Assembly: GCF_001565895.1 (NCBI RefSeq)
Contig: NZ_LSNE01000007.1
Location: 382,845 to 446,844 of the forward strand
DNA length: 64,000 nt
Source: Paraglaciecola hydrolytica
GTDB taxonomy: Bacteria; Pseudomonadota; Gammaproteobacteria; Enterobacterales; Alteromonadaceae
Direction of reading: 5' to 3'
This document shows, in pieces, positions 36,397-45,924 of the stretch. Made by a program: the position numbers and the translations under genes. Each line of letters opens with the position of its first letter. Positions within the stretch are counted from its first letter, which is position 1. The notes below the pieces were generated by a model, which did not search any database, was not told the DNA's origin, and saw only the letters and a program-made list of their open reading frames with translations.

Positions 36397-36457
36397 TTAC
36401 TCGTTCCAATATTACTTTTTAAGCAAGTTTCAAATAGACACACTGGAGAAGGGCAAC

Positions 36458-37696
36458 ATGAGTATTAAAAATACATTAAGAGTTTTTGCATTGGGAAGTG
36501 TTGCGTCAGTGGTGTTGTTTGCCTGTGGTCAAGTGGATACCGCTCAACAACAAAACCAGAGCCTACCCCAAGTAACAGTGGCTCAAGTTGTTAATGAACG
36601 TATCACTGAATGGGATGAGTTTACTGGGCGTTTGCAAGCTCCACAAACCGTGGCTTTGGTGCCTAGAGTGTCTGGTTACATCGATTTTGTGGCATTTAAA
36701 GAGGGGAGCTTGGTAAAACAAGGCGACTTGTTATTTAAAATTGATGATAGGCCTTTTGTGGCTGAGGTAGCGCGTTTACAAGCCGAGCTACAAAATGCCA
36801 CAACTGCCGCTGAATTGGCGAAAAATAATTATGTTCGTGGTCTGCAGTTAGCCAGCCAAAAAGCCATGTCGGCTGAGTTATTAGATAACCGCCGTGCAGC
36901 AGAGCAACAAAGCTTAGCCGTGGTGGCTTCGGTTAAAGCCGCGTTAACTCGTGCTGAATTGGATTTATCCTTTACGAAGATTACCGCGCCTATTGCTGGG
37001 CGAGTATCACTGGCACAAATTACGGCGGGTAACTATGTCACGGCCGGTCAAAGCCAGCTAACCAATATTGTATCTACTGACCTAATGTACGCCTATTTTG
37101 ATGTCGATGAGCAAAGCTATCTAAAATACGCACAGTTAGCGAGCGCAGGAGAGCGCGCCGATACTCGTGACGAGCAGGCTAATCCAGTTTATATGGCACT
37201 CGCTAATGACCAGCAATATCGCCATGTCGGTAGTATTGATTTTGTTGATAACAGCGTTAATCAGCAAACCGGCACTATTCGTATCCGCGCCAGCTTTAGT
37301 AATAAAGATCACAGTTTAATTCCAGGCTTATTTGCCCATTTAAAACTGGTGAGTAGCGGCTCCTATCAAGGCATATTGATTGATGAAAAAGCCATAGGTA
37401 CAGATTTAAACAATAAATTTGTATTGGTGCTCAATGAGCAAACTTTGGAATATCGCCCGATTACTCTGGGTGAAAAAATCGATGGTTTACGCATCATTAC
37501 CCATGGTTTGTCTGCGACCGATCGCATCGTGGTTAACGGCCTACAACGTGTCCGCCCCAATATGCAAATTGAACCTAAGTTGGTTGATATGAGCAATGAA
37601 GCAACGCTAAACAATCTGCGTGCCGCCCAATTATTACTCGATCAAACTCAAAGTGAATTGACAGCCAAAACTGACAGTTCTGTCTCACGCAGTTAA
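36458..37696 (+). CDS. RND efflux periplasmic adaptor (membrane fusion lipoprotein)
   Basis: A 412-residue AcrA/MexA-type adaptor linking the RND pump to the outer-membrane channel. Lipoprotein signal with lipobox LFAC at about residues 19-22. A lipoyl-like half-motif is PRVSGYIDFVAFKEGSLVKQGDLLFKID, the hairpin coiled coil spans about 95-165, and the matching half is LSFTKITAPIAGRVSLAQI. Start moved to 36458 because of the ribosome binding site and the lipoprotein signal. First gene of a three-gene operon. Confidence 0.94.
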   Translation: MSIKNTLRVFALGSVASVVLFACGQVDTAQQQNQSLPQVTVAQVVNERITEWDEFTGRLQAPQTVALVPRVSGYIDFVAFKEGSLVKQGDLLFKIDDRPFVAEVARLQAELQNATTAAELAKNNYVRGLQLASQKAMSAELLDNRRAAEQQSLAVVASVKAALTRAELDLSFTKITAPIAGRVSLAQITAGNYVTAGQSQLTNIVSTDLMYAYFDVDEQSYLKYAQLASAGERADTRDEQANPVYMALANDQQYRHVGSIDFVDNSVNQQTGTIRIRASFSNKDHSLIPGLFAHLKLVSSGSYQGILIDEKAIGTDLNNKFVLVLNEQTLEYRPITLGEKIDGLRIITHGLSATDRIVVNGLQRVRPNMQIEPKLVDMSNEATLNNLRAAQLLLDQTQSELTAKTDSSVSRS

Positions 37697-37709
37697 GGAA
37701 TATTTAGTC

Positions 37710-40700
37710 ATGTTGTCGCAATTTTTTATTAGGCGGCCGATTTTTGCGGCCGTGCTGTCTTTGTTATTTTTTATCAGTGGTGCTATTGCAGTGTGGCAAC
37801 TACCCATCACTGAATACCCAGAAGTGGTACCGCCTACCGTGGTGGTAACAGCAAACTACCCGGGAGCCAATCCGAAGGTCATAGCTGAAACGGTAGCGTC
37901 GCCATTAGAGCAAGAGATCAATGGTGTTGAGGACATGTTGTATATGTCGTCTCAGGCGACCTCTGATGGCCGTATGACTTTAACAGTAACCTTTGCCATC
38001 GGTACTGATGTTGATCGAGCTCAATCACAGGTACAAAGCCGAGTTGACCGAGCTAAGCCCCGTTTACCCCAAGAAGTGCAACGTTTGGGCATAGTGACGG
38101 AAAAATCGTCACCAGATTTAACTATGGTCGTGCATTTAACCTCGCCAGATAGCCGTTACGATATGTTGTATTTGTCTAATTATGCGGCGCTGAATGTTAA
38201 AGACGAACTAGCGCGTATCGAAGGTGTGGGTGCTGTGCGTTTATTTGGTGCGGGTGAATACAGCATGCGTGTATGGCTTGACCCTAACAAGGTCGCCGCA
38301 CTGGGTTTGTCGCCTAATCAGATTATTGCCGCTATACGTGAGCAAAATCAGCAGGCTGCTGCCGGTAGTCTGGGTTCCCAGCCTAGTGGTAGTGCTGACT
38401 TTCAATTATTGATCAACGTTAAAGGCCGTTTGGCGAAAGTTGAAGAATTCGAAGACATTATTATTCAAGTAGGAGAACGGGGTGAAATAAGCCGTTTGAA
38501 AGATGTCGCTCGTATTGAATTAGGTGCTTCAAGTTATTCACTACGTTCTTTGTTAGATAATAAAGACGCAGTCGCAATTCCGGTGTTTCAGGCCTCAGGC
38601 TCCAACGCTATACAGATCTCTGATGACGTTAGAGCCAAAATGGCTGAGTTGGCAACTAACTTTCCGGACGGGCTGAGTTACGACATTGTTTACGACCCGA
38701 CGGTTTTTGTCCGTGGTTCAATTGAAGCAGTAGTAAAAACCTTGTTTGAAGCCTTGTTGTTGGTGGTATTAGTGGTAGTGCTGTTTTTACAAACCTGGCG
38801 CGCCTCGATCATTCCTTTGGTTGCTGTACCTGTATCTTTAGTCGGTACCTTTGCCTTTATGCATTTGTTGGGTTTTTCCCTCAATGCTCTGTCGCTATTT
38901 GGTTTGGTTTTAGCCATTGGCATAGTCGTAGATGATGCCATAGTGGTGGTTGAAAACGTCGAACGTAATATCAGTGAAGGGCTATCACCCATCGCCGCTA
39001 CCCAAAAAGCCATGAAAGAAGTAACCGGCCCGATAGTAGCGACAACCTTGGTATTGGCCGCAGTGTTTATTCCAACGGCGTTTATGTCGGGTTTAACCGG
39101 GCAGTTTTACATGCAGTTTGCCTTAACTATTACCATATCTACTTTTATCTCAGCAATTAACTCACTGACTTTGAGCCCTGCTTTAGCGGCCATGTTATTG
39201 AAAGGTCATGGCGAGAAAAAAGACGTATTAACTCGTGGCATGGATAAAGTCTTCGGCGCCTGGTTATTTAATCCCTTTAACCGTTTTTTCACTCGTTTAT
39301 CTCATGGTTACAGTTGGTTAGTGGTTAAGGTACTGCGTTTTGGGGTGATCGTCGGTTTAATGTATGTGCTGTTGTTGGGACTGACTGGTGTGCAATTTGC
39401 GGCGACTCCAACAGGTTATGTACCAGGGCAAGACAAACAATACTTAGTGGCTTTTGCTCAGTTGCCGGACGCCTCGTCATTGGAGCGCACCGAAGCGGTG
39501 ATTAAACAAATGTCAGACATCGCGCTCGCGCAGCCGGGTGTAGCTCACTCAGTGGCTTTTCCTGGTTTAAGTATCAATGGTTTTACCAATAGCCCAAATA
39601 GCGGGATTGTTTTCACGCCACTGGATGATTTTAGTCAACGTCAAGATCCTTCTTTATCCGCCAATGCGATTGCAGCGGCTTTAAACCAGAAGTTTGCGGG
39701 TATTGAAGATGCTTTTATTGCGATATTTCCACCGCCTCCGGTGCAAGGTTTAGGCACTATCGGTGGTTTTAGATTGCAAATTCAAGACAGAGGAAACTAC
39801 GGTTACGAAGAGTTGTTTAATGTAACCATGCAGGTAATGCAAAAAGCCTGGGCTACTCCTGAATTGGCTGGTGTGTTTTCGAGCTATCAAGTGAATGTGC
39901 CACAGCTTGATTTAGACATTGATCGTACCAAAGCTAAACAACAAGCCGTTTCACTGGATGAGGTGTTTCAAACATTGCAGGCCTACATGGGCTCAGTCTA
40001 TGTGAATGACTTTAACCAGTTTGGTCGTACCTATCAGGTTAACTTACAAGCTGATGAGCAATTCCGTCAAAGCCCTGAGCAAATATCTCAGTTAAAAGTA
40101 CGTAATCAGCAAGGTGACATGGTGCCTCTTGGCTCGTTTATTAACGTAACGAACAGTGCTGGCCCTGATCGTGTGATGCATTACAACGGTTTTACCACAG
40201 CTGAACTTAACGGTGGCCCTGCACCGGGCTTCAGTAGTGGTGAAGCGCAAGCAGCCATTGAAAAAATTCTTGCAGAGACTTTGCCCAATGGCATGACCTA
40301 CGAGTGGACAGAGCTCACCTACCAACAGATTTTGGCGGGTAACGCTGGCATGTTTATTTTCCCCTTAGTGATTTTGTTGGTGTTTATGGTGCTGGCTGCC
40401 CAGTATGAAAGTTTGAGTTTGCCGCTGGCCATCATCTTAATCATTCCTATGACCTTGTTGTCGGCGCTCAGTGGTGTGCTGATTTATGGCGGTGATAACA
40501 ACATATTTACCCAAATAGGTTTGATCGTGCTAGTGGGATTAGCAACTAAAAACGCCATCCTGATTGTCGAATTTGCTAAAGAGCTTCAGGACAATGGTAT
40601 GAGTGCGAGAGAAGCCATTTTAGAGGCGGGTCGTTTACGTTTGCGCCCCATCTTGATGACCTCTATCGCCTTTATTATGGGTGTAGTGCCTATGGTTTTT

Positions 40701-40889
40701 TCCAGTGGAGCGGGTGCCGAAATGCGTCAGGCTATGGGGGTAGCGGTATTCTCAGGCATGATTGGTGTAACGCTGTTTGGTTTGGTACTAACGCCACTCT
40801 TTTATTATGCCCTAGCCAAAAGAGGTGAGGCTATTCAGCAGGTAACAAATACAGATGTGAACATTCAGGAGCACAGAAGCCATGGATAA
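37710..40889 (+). CDS. RND multidrug efflux permease (HAE1 family)
   Basis: A 1059-residue proton-driven trimeric inner-membrane pump (AcrB/MexB/MexF type). Opening MLSQFFIRRPIFAAVLSLLFFISGAIA is cut short here to a recognisable start of IRRPIFAAV. The proton-relay Asp pair lies in GIVVDDAIVVVENVERN near 408. The relay Lys is in GLATKNAILIVEFAKEL near 948. The porter domain duplication is normal in length. 13 bp after the adaptor; 8-bp overlap with the channel gene. Substrates cannot be predicted. Confidence 0.96.
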   Translation: MLSQFFIRRPIFAAVLSLLFFISGAIAVWQLPITEYPEVVPPTVVVTANYPGANPKVIAETVASPLEQEINGVEDMLYMSSQATSDGRMTLTVTFAIGTDVDRAQSQVQSRVDRAKPRLPQEVQRLGIVTEKSSPDLTMVVHLTSPDSRYDMLYLSNYAALNVKDELARIEGVGAVRLFGAGEYSMRVWLDPNKVAALGLSPNQIIAAIREQNQQAAAGSLGSQPSGSADFQLLINVKGRLAKVEEFEDIIIQVGERGEISRLKDVARIELGASSYSLRSLLDNKDAVAIPVFQASGSNAIQISDDVRAKMAELATNFPDGLSYDIVYDPTVFVRGSIEAVVKTLFEALLLVVLVVVLFLQTWRASIIPLVAVPVSLVGTFAFMHLLGFSLNALSLFGLVLAIGIVVDDAIVVVENVERNISEGLSPIAATQKAMKEVTGPIVATTLVLAAVFIPTAFMSGLTGQFYMQFALTITISTFISAINSLTLSPALAAMLLKGHGEKKDVLTRGMDKVFGAWLFNPFNRFFTRLSHGYSWLVVKVLRFGVIVGLMYVLLLGLTGVQFAATPTGYVPGQDKQYLVAFAQLPDASSLERTEAVIKQMSDIALAQPGVAHSVAFPGLSINGFTNSPNSGIVFTPLDDFSQRQDPSLSANAIAAALNQKFAGIEDAFIAIFPPPPVQGLGTIGGFRLQIQDRGNYGYEELFNVTMQVMQKAWATPELAGVFSSYQVNVPQLDLDIDRTKAKQQAVSLDEVFQTLQAYMGSVYVNDFNQFGRTYQVNLQADEQFRQSPEQISQLKVRNQQGDMVPLGSFINVTNSAGPDRVMHYNGFTTAELNGGPAPGFSSGEAQAAIEKILAETLPNGMTYEWTELTYQQILAGNAGMFIFPLVILLVFMVLAAQYESLSLPLAIILIIPMTLLSALSGVLIYGGDNNIFTQIGLIVLVGLATKNAILIVEFAKELQDNGMSAREAILEAGRLRLRPILMTSIAFIMGVVPMVFSSGAGAEMRQAMGVAVFSGMIGVTLFGLVLTPLFYYALAKRGEAIQQVTNTDVNIQEHRSHG

Positions 40890-42261
40890 TTATTTTAGTT
40901 TAGCTAACTTGGCCTTTGCGATTATGTCGATTAGCGGTTGTGCCGTGGGACCTGATTACACGGCACCTCTGGCGGTGGAGCAAATCCAACTTGTACAACC
41001 TTATCAACAAGCGACGCAGGCAACTCGTTGGTGGCGTGCTTTTGATGATGCCGAGCTTAATCGTTTAGTCAGTATTGCCTTAGAACAAAACCGAAGCTTA
41101 ATAAAAGCACAGGCTAATGTTGCACGGGCGGCAGCCATTTTTAACGATACTGACAATGATTGGTTACCTAAAGGTTCTGTGGATACAGACTATCAGGCCG
41201 GTGAAAACACTACTATCGCAGCGACTGACAACAATGTGGTCAGTCGCGGTAGCAGACTTGGTGCTAATTTGTCTTGGGATCTGGACCTGTTTGGTAAGAT
41301 TCGTCGGGCTACAGAGGCAGCGGCGGCAAATGCCGAGCAGGCCGAGGTTTTATGGCATGAAGCGCAGGTACAAATCATCAGTCAGGTTGCTAGTAGTTAT
41401 GGCGATTATCGCGGTGCACAATTACGTTTGCAGGTGGCGGAGAAGAACTTAGACAACTTGCAACAAACCCGCAATATCGTGGAGGTGAGGTTGGATGCCG
41501 GTTTTGCTTCTGATTTTGAACTTGCTCGTGTTGATGCGCAATTTTATGCCATTAAAACCATGGTACCAACTCTCAACACTGACCTATTACGTGCCAAAGC
41601 AACCTTGTCGGCTTTACTGGGTAAAGCTCCGGGTGAACTTAACTTGGCTGATGCCACGCCTTTGCCTCAGCTAAACCATCCAGTGAGTATCGAAGATAGC
41701 CGGGCCTATCTTAGTTTCCGAGCTGATGTGGCGGCTGCCGAGCGCAAATTGGCGGCGAGTACGGCGGATATTGGGGTGGTAACGGCTGATCTGTATCCGG
41801 CACTTTCAGTTAAAGGCTTTTTGGGATTTGTCTCTGGGCCGGGTTTGGCTCTTAATACTGCCAATCAAGCATGGTCTTTAGCGCCAACCTTGAGTTGGCA
41901 AGCTGCTGATTTAGGCTCGGTAAGAGCCAAAATCAGAGCGGCTGACGCAAGCGCTAAAATGGCCTTAGCGGATTTTGAGCAACAGGTGTTTGATGCGCTA
42001 AATGACATGCAACTGTCATTGGATACTTATAATCTGAGTCGAGAGCAGCAGTTATTCAGTGAACTGCAATACAAAGCGAGCACTAAGGCCATGATTATTG
42101 CTCGTGTTCGATATGAAGCGGGTAATGGTGAGTTTTATGATTTGCTTGATGCTGAGCGGACGTGGTTGCAAAGTCGTGATCAACTGGCACAAATTCAACA
42201 TCAGAGCTTTGTTAAGTTAGTCTCTGTTTATCGAGCTTTTGCTGGTGGTTTAACAATTTAA
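40882..42261 (+). CDS. Outer-membrane efflux lipoprotein (NodT/OprM family)
   Basis: A 459-residue TolC-like channel. Lipobox near residues 17-20 (ISGC) followed by AVGPDYTAP. Two repeats of the OEP domain, e.g. WWRAFDDAELNRLVSIALEQN and LSWDLDLFGKIRRATEA, with the second-half match LSWQAADLGSVRAKIRAAD. It completes the efflux operon, its start overlapping the pump's last codons. Confidence 0.93.
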   Translation: MDNYFSLANLAFAIMSISGCAVGPDYTAPLAVEQIQLVQPYQQATQATRWWRAFDDAELNRLVSIALEQNRSLIKAQANVARAAAIFNDTDNDWLPKGSVDTDYQAGENTTIAATDNNVVSRGSRLGANLSWDLDLFGKIRRATEAAAANAEQAEVLWHEAQVQIISQVASSYGDYRGAQLRLQVAEKNLDNLQQTRNIVEVRLDAGFASDFELARVDAQFYAIKTMVPTLNTDLLRAKATLSALLGKAPGELNLADATPLPQLNHPVSIEDSRAYLSFRADVAAAERKLAASTADIGVVTADLYPALSVKGFLGFVSGPGLALNTANQAWSLAPTLSWQAADLGSVRAKIRAADASAKMALADFEQQVFDALNDMQLSLDTYNLSREQQLFSELQYKASTKAMIIARVRYEAGNGEFYDLLDAERTWLQSRDQLAQIQHQSFVKLVSVYRAFAGGLTI

Positions 42262-42335
42262 CAACAGGAAATTAAAGCGGAAATCTAATTAGTGACAAGA
42301 AATAACTTTTTTCTTTAAATAATCTGAATTAAACG

Positions 42336-42363
42336 TTGACAGATTCCAGTTTTAAATTATAAA
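42336..42363 (+). promoter_or_regulatory. Promoter of maoP
   Basis: TTGACA, 16-bp spacer, TATAAA, about 62 bp upstream of the maoP start. Confidence 0.7.
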
Positions 42364-42424
42364 GCAAACCAAAGATCAGTGATCTTAAACTTAGTTAATT
42401 TAACTTTATTACGTGGGTGTTGTG

Positions 42425-42796
42425 ATGGCAAAACTTACTAGAGAATCTTTGGTTACACGTGTATTCAGTGATCCTAAAAATTATCCTTACGGTTTTTCCC
42501 GTTCAGGTGATTTTTCGATTAGTGAAAGTAAAGCTTTAAGCCAGTATGGCTGCTTGATTGCTGCTTTGGCTGATGGCCAGTTAGAGCCGACTACTGAAGA
42601 AGATAAAAGCTATTTAGCGTCTTTGCACGGTGAAAAACCGCCAGGCACCGTGGCCGAAAAAGCCTGGTTGAAATATCAGAAACGCATAAATCGCCCCAAA
42701 ATGGGCAGTATCTATGGTTCCCATAGAACCAGTCTGGGCGATGATGAAGATTCAGTAGTGGAAGACAGCGACTTAGAAATAGAGATGGACGATTAG
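42425..42796 (+). CDS. maoP: MaoP / DUF413 macrodomain organisation protein
   Basis: A 123-residue protein of the DUF413 family (E. coli YifE, renamed MaoP, 112 aa), which with the maoS site shapes the Ori macrodomain. Typical motifs: FSDPKNYPYGFSRSGDFSI, ESKALSQYGCLIAALADGQL and KYQKRINRPKMGSIYG. The C-terminal tail is very acidic. Start at 42425 chosen over a GTG 12 nt upstream. In E. coli the gene also lies beside an ilv locus. Confidence 0.9.
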   Translation: MAKLTRESLVTRVFSDPKNYPYGFSRSGDFSISESKALSQYGCLIAALADGQLEPTTEEDKSYLASLHGEKPPGTVAEKAWLKYQKRINRPKMGSIYGSHRTSLGDDEDSVVEDSDLEIEMDD

Positions 42797-42858
42797 TTTT
42801 AAAAAACTTCGATGTTCTATCCTATTTTTTAAGTAATTCTGCGTCAAATTAGAATATT

Positions 42859-42886
42859 TATCCTAATATTTCCTAATATTGGGATA
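42859..42886. repeat. Imperfect inverted repeat upstream of ilvI
   Basis: TATCCTAATATT and AATATTGGGATA are inverted copies with one mismatch, separated by 4 bp. The left arm also sits in a direct repeat, TCCTAATATT twice in a row (42861-42880). It lies about 110 bp before ilvI and could bind a regulator. Confidence 0.5.
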
Positions 42887-42996
42887 TATATCTCACTTTT
42901 ATCGTTTTTACTGTTTTATCTTCCTACTCGCTACAGTATAGTTTCGCCTCGTTAGGTCAAATAGTAATAAGTTTTTAAAATTCGGGAGAGTTTCTG

Positions 42997-44715
42997 ATGG
43001 AAATGATGTCAGGCGCCGCCATGGTTGTGCGGACGCTCAAAGATATAGGAGTTAAACATGTATTCGGTTACCCAGGTGGTGCCGTACTCGACATTTATGA
43101 CGCTTTATATGCGCAAACAGATGTCGAACATGTACTCGTCCGTCACGAACAAGCAGCAGCACATATGGCAGATGGTTATGCACGGTCTACTGGTTTAACC
43201 GGTACTGTACTCGTGACATCAGGCCCTGGTGCAACTAATACCTTGACGGGCATAGCAACAGCTTATATGGATTCCATTCCTATGGTTATCCTGTCTGGTC
43301 AAGTGCCCTCTAAGCATATTGGTGAAGACGCCTTTCAGGAAACCGACATGGTCGGTTGTTCTCGCCCCATCGTAAAACATAGCTTTTTAGTCAAACGTGC
43401 TATCGATATTCCAGAAGCGATTGCCAAAGCGTTTTATATTGCCAGTACCGGTCGTCCGGGCCCCGTGGTTGTCGATTTACCTAAAGACATAGTAAACGTC
43501 GCAGAAGAACACCCTTATGTGTTCCCAACTGATGTGACTATGCGCTCGTATAATCCAACCTTAAAAGGCCATAACAAACAAATCAAAAAAGCAGTGAGTA
43601 CTTTACTCGAAGCTAAACGTCCGGTTATTTATGTGGGCGGTGGCGCGGTTATTTCTGAAGCTAGCGCTTTAGTCACTGAAATTGCTGAAAAACTGCAAGC
43701 ACCGGTGACCTCTACTTTGATGGGACTTGGCGCGTTTTCGAGTACTCATGACCAGTTTGTTGGCATGTTAGGTATGCATGGTCGTTTGGAAGCAAACAAA
43801 GCCATGCACAATGCCGATTGTATCTTGGCCTTAGGCGCGCGTTTCGATGATCGTGTGACTAACAACGTTGAAAAATTCTGCCCCCACGCCACCATTATCC
43901 ATGTGGATATCGATCCCGCGTCTATCTCAAAAACCATCGCCGTGCATATTCCGGTTGTGGGCAGCGTAGACAAAGTTGCCGAGCAATTGCTTGAGCAAAT
44001 GGGCAAGGTTGATGCTAAAGCACAAAAAGCTAAGTTAGCTGATTGGTGGCAGCAAGTTAATCAATGGCGTGAGCGTGATTGTTTGGCTTATCAAAAAGAC
44101 AGCAAACTCATTAAACCGCAAGAAGTCATTGAGTCGCTATACAAACATACTAAAGGAGAAGCTTACGTGAGTTCTGACGTAGGCCAGCATCAGATGTTTG
44201 CTGCTTTGTATTATCCTTTTGCTAAACCTCGTCGTTGGATCAACTCTGGTGGTTTAGGCACTATGGGCTTTGGTTTACCGGCGGCTATGGGCGTGCAAAT
44301 GGCTCATCCTGATGCTATTTCTGCCGTGGTAACGGGTGATGGTAGTATTCAAATGAACATCCAAGAATTAGCCACTTGTTTGCAATACAATTTGCCAATC
44401 AAAATCATCTCATTAAATAATCGTGCCCTAGGTATGGTGAGACAGTGGCAGGACATGATTTATAAAGGTCGTCATTCTCATTCTTACATGGATTCAATGC
44501 CTGATTTTGTGAAGCTAGCGGAAGCTTATGGCCATGTGGGTATCCGCGTGACGGATCCGGCTGAATTAGATGACGCTATGGCCCGTTGTTTTGCCATGAA
44601 AGATCGTTTGGTGTTTATGGATATTGAAATCGATCAAAACGAACACGTTTACCCCATGCAGATTAAATTTGGTGCCATGGACGATATGAGATTAAGTAAA
44701 ACGGAGCGTACATAA
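42997..44715 (+). CDS. ilvI: Acetolactate synthase large subunit (IlvI type)
   Basis: Thiamine diphosphate enzyme that makes acetolactate and acetohydroxybutyrate, first common step of branched-chain amino acid synthesis. 572 residues (E. coli IlvI 574). Catalytic Glu in [19 protein letters not shown] near 48. FAD domain in the middle. ThDP motif [17 protein letters not shown] near 447 with [20 protein letters not shown] ribosome binding site. Overlaps ilvH by 1 base (TAATG). Confidence 0.96.
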   Translation: MEMMSGAAMVVRTLKDIGVKHVFGYPGGAVLDIYDALYAQTDVEHVLVRHEQAAAHMADGYARSTGLTGTVLVTSGPGATNTLTGIATAYMDSIPMVILSGQVPSKHIGEDAFQETDMVGCSRPIVKHSFLVKRAIDIPEAIAKAFYIASTGRPGPVVVDLPKDIVNVAEEHPYVFPTDVTMRSYNPTLKGHNKQIKKAVSTLLEAKRPVIYVGGGAVISEASALVTEIAEKLQAPVTSTLMGLGAFSSTHDQFVGMLGMHGRLEANKAMHNADCILALGARFDDRVTNNVEKFCPHATIIHVDIDPASISKTIAVHIPVVGSVDKVAEQLLEQMGKVDAKAQKAKLADWWQQVNQWRERDCLAYQKDSKLIKPQEVIESLYKHTKGEAYVSSDVGQHQMFAALYYPFAKPRRWINSGGLGTMGFGLPAAMGVQMAHPDAISAVVTGDGSIQMNIQELATCLQYNLPIKIISLNNRALGMVRQWQDMIYKGRHSHSYMDSMPDFVKLAEAYGHVGIRVTDPAELDDAMARCFAMKDRLVFMDIEIDQNEHVYPMQIKFGAMDDMRLSKTERT

Positions 44716-45212
44716 TGAAGCGTATTTTATCGGTTCTAATGGAAAATGCCCCAGGCTCTTTGTCGCGTATAGTGGGTGTGTTTTCGCAACGTGGTTACAA
44801 CGTTGACTCTTTGTGTGTGGCACCGACAGACGATAAAAGTTTGTCACGGGTCACCATTACTACTCAAGCAGACGACAAAGTCATTGAGCAAATCACCAAG
44901 CAAGTTAACAAACTTATTGACGTGCTAAAAGTGGTTGATCTGACTGATGGTAGCCATGTTGAGCGAGAGTTGATGTTGATCAAGGTCGCTACTCGTAGCG
45001 AATTGGTGCGTTCTGAAATTCACCGAAACGTGGATATCTTTCGTGCGCAAATCGTTGATGTGGATAGCACTAACTATACCATTCAAGTCACGGGTACCAG
45101 CGACAAGCTAGATGCCTTTGCCCATACGCTAGGCCAAACTACTGAGATCATTGAAGCGTCTCGCACCGGTATTTGTGGTTTAGCTCGGGGCGAAAAAGCC
45201 TTACGTCCATAG
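44715..45212 (+). CDS. ilvH: Acetolactate synthase small regulatory subunit
   Basis: Binds valine and controls the large subunit. 165 residues (E. coli 163). N-terminal ACT domain [20 protein letters not shown] with GVFSQRGYNVDSL, and the second domain with ELMLIKVATRS and FRAQIVDVDSTNYTIQVTG. Ends EASRTGICGLARGEKAL. Translationally coupled to ilvI and followed by a terminator. Confidence 0.97.
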   Translation: MKRILSVLMENAPGSLSRIVGVFSQRGYNVDSLCVAPTDDKSLSRVTITTQADDKVIEQITKQVNKLIDVLKVVDLTDGSHVERELMLIKVATRSELVRSEIHRNVDIFRAQIVDVDSTNYTIQVTGTSDKLDAFAHTLGQTTEIIEASRTGICGLARGEKALRP

Positions 45213-45231
45213 ACTAAAGCCTGATTAGAAT

Positions 45232-45256
45232 AAAGGCTCCGAGTGGAGCCTTTTTT
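45232..45256 (+). terminator. Terminator after ilvIH
   Basis: Perfect stem GGCTCC/GGAGCC with a GAGT loop, then six T residues. The A run on the left gives it some activity for the convergent tdk gene too. Confidence 0.93.
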
Positions 45257-45278
45257 GTATCTGTTTGAGCTGTCGTCT

Positions 45279-45854
45279 TTACCAAACTAATTCTTTGAAG
45301 TGTTTACGGCACATAGATTCATATCTGTCGTTGCCACCGACTTCTACTTGCTCACCTTCTTTAACTGCTTGTCCTTGTTCATCAATTCTGACTACAAAGT
45401 TGGCTTTACGGCCACAATGACAAATGGTTTTAAGTTCGATAAGTTTGTCGGCCCAAGCGAGCAAATAACGGCTGCCTGCAAAGGTTTCGCCCAAAAAGTC
45501 AGTGCGTAAACCATAGGCTAATACTGGAATATCCAAATCATCTACCACAGTGACCAACTGCTGCACTTGCTGTTTATTCAAAAACTGGGCTTCGTCGATA
45601 AAAACACAGTGAATTTTTTGTTTGGCGTTAAGTTCAGTTATATCGTCAAGCATATCCGACTGAGAGTTAAACAGATGTGCAGTGGACGCTAAACCAATAC
45701 GTGAGGCAACTTTGCCTAAGCCAAAACGGTCATCTAAGGCCGCAGTGAATATTTCGGCGTGCATGCCACGCTCTGCGTAGTTATAAGCAGATTGCAGTAG
45801 TGACGTTGATTTACCCGCATTCATGGCGGAGTAATAAAAATAGAGTTGTGCCAT
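45279..45854 (-). CDS. tdk: Thymidine kinase (type II)
   Basis: Salvages thymidine to dTMP. 191 residues (E. coli 205). P-loop [19 protein letters not shown] near residue 9, the Asp-Glu of Walker B in VFIDEAQFL near 87, lasso motif [13 protein letters not shown], and a zinc site CHCGRKA with MCRKHF. Convergent with ilvH. Confidence 0.96.
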   Translation of the reverse strand: MAQLYFYYSAMNAGKSTSLLQSAYNYAERGMHAEIFTAALDDRFGLGKVASRIGLASTAHLFNSQSDMLDDITELNAKQKIHCVFIDEAQFLNKQQVQQLVTVVDDLDIPVLAYGLRTDFLGETFAGSRYLLAWADKLIELKTICHCGRKANFVVRIDEQGQAVKEGEQVEVGGNDRYESMCRKHFKELVW

Positions 45855-45924
45855 TTAGATTTCCATGGACTCAAAAGAGTAGTGTGCCTTTAATGGCAAT
45901 AATTTAACATTCAGCGTCTTATTT

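Larger units (their letters stand above)
36153..36457. promoter_or_regulatory. Divergent TetR / RND control region (305 bp)
   Basis: No gene. Contains two palindromes (36328 and 36381) and a near-consensus promoter between them. The MFP ATG at 36458 follows a GGAGAAGGGC ribosome binding site. Confidence 0.7.
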
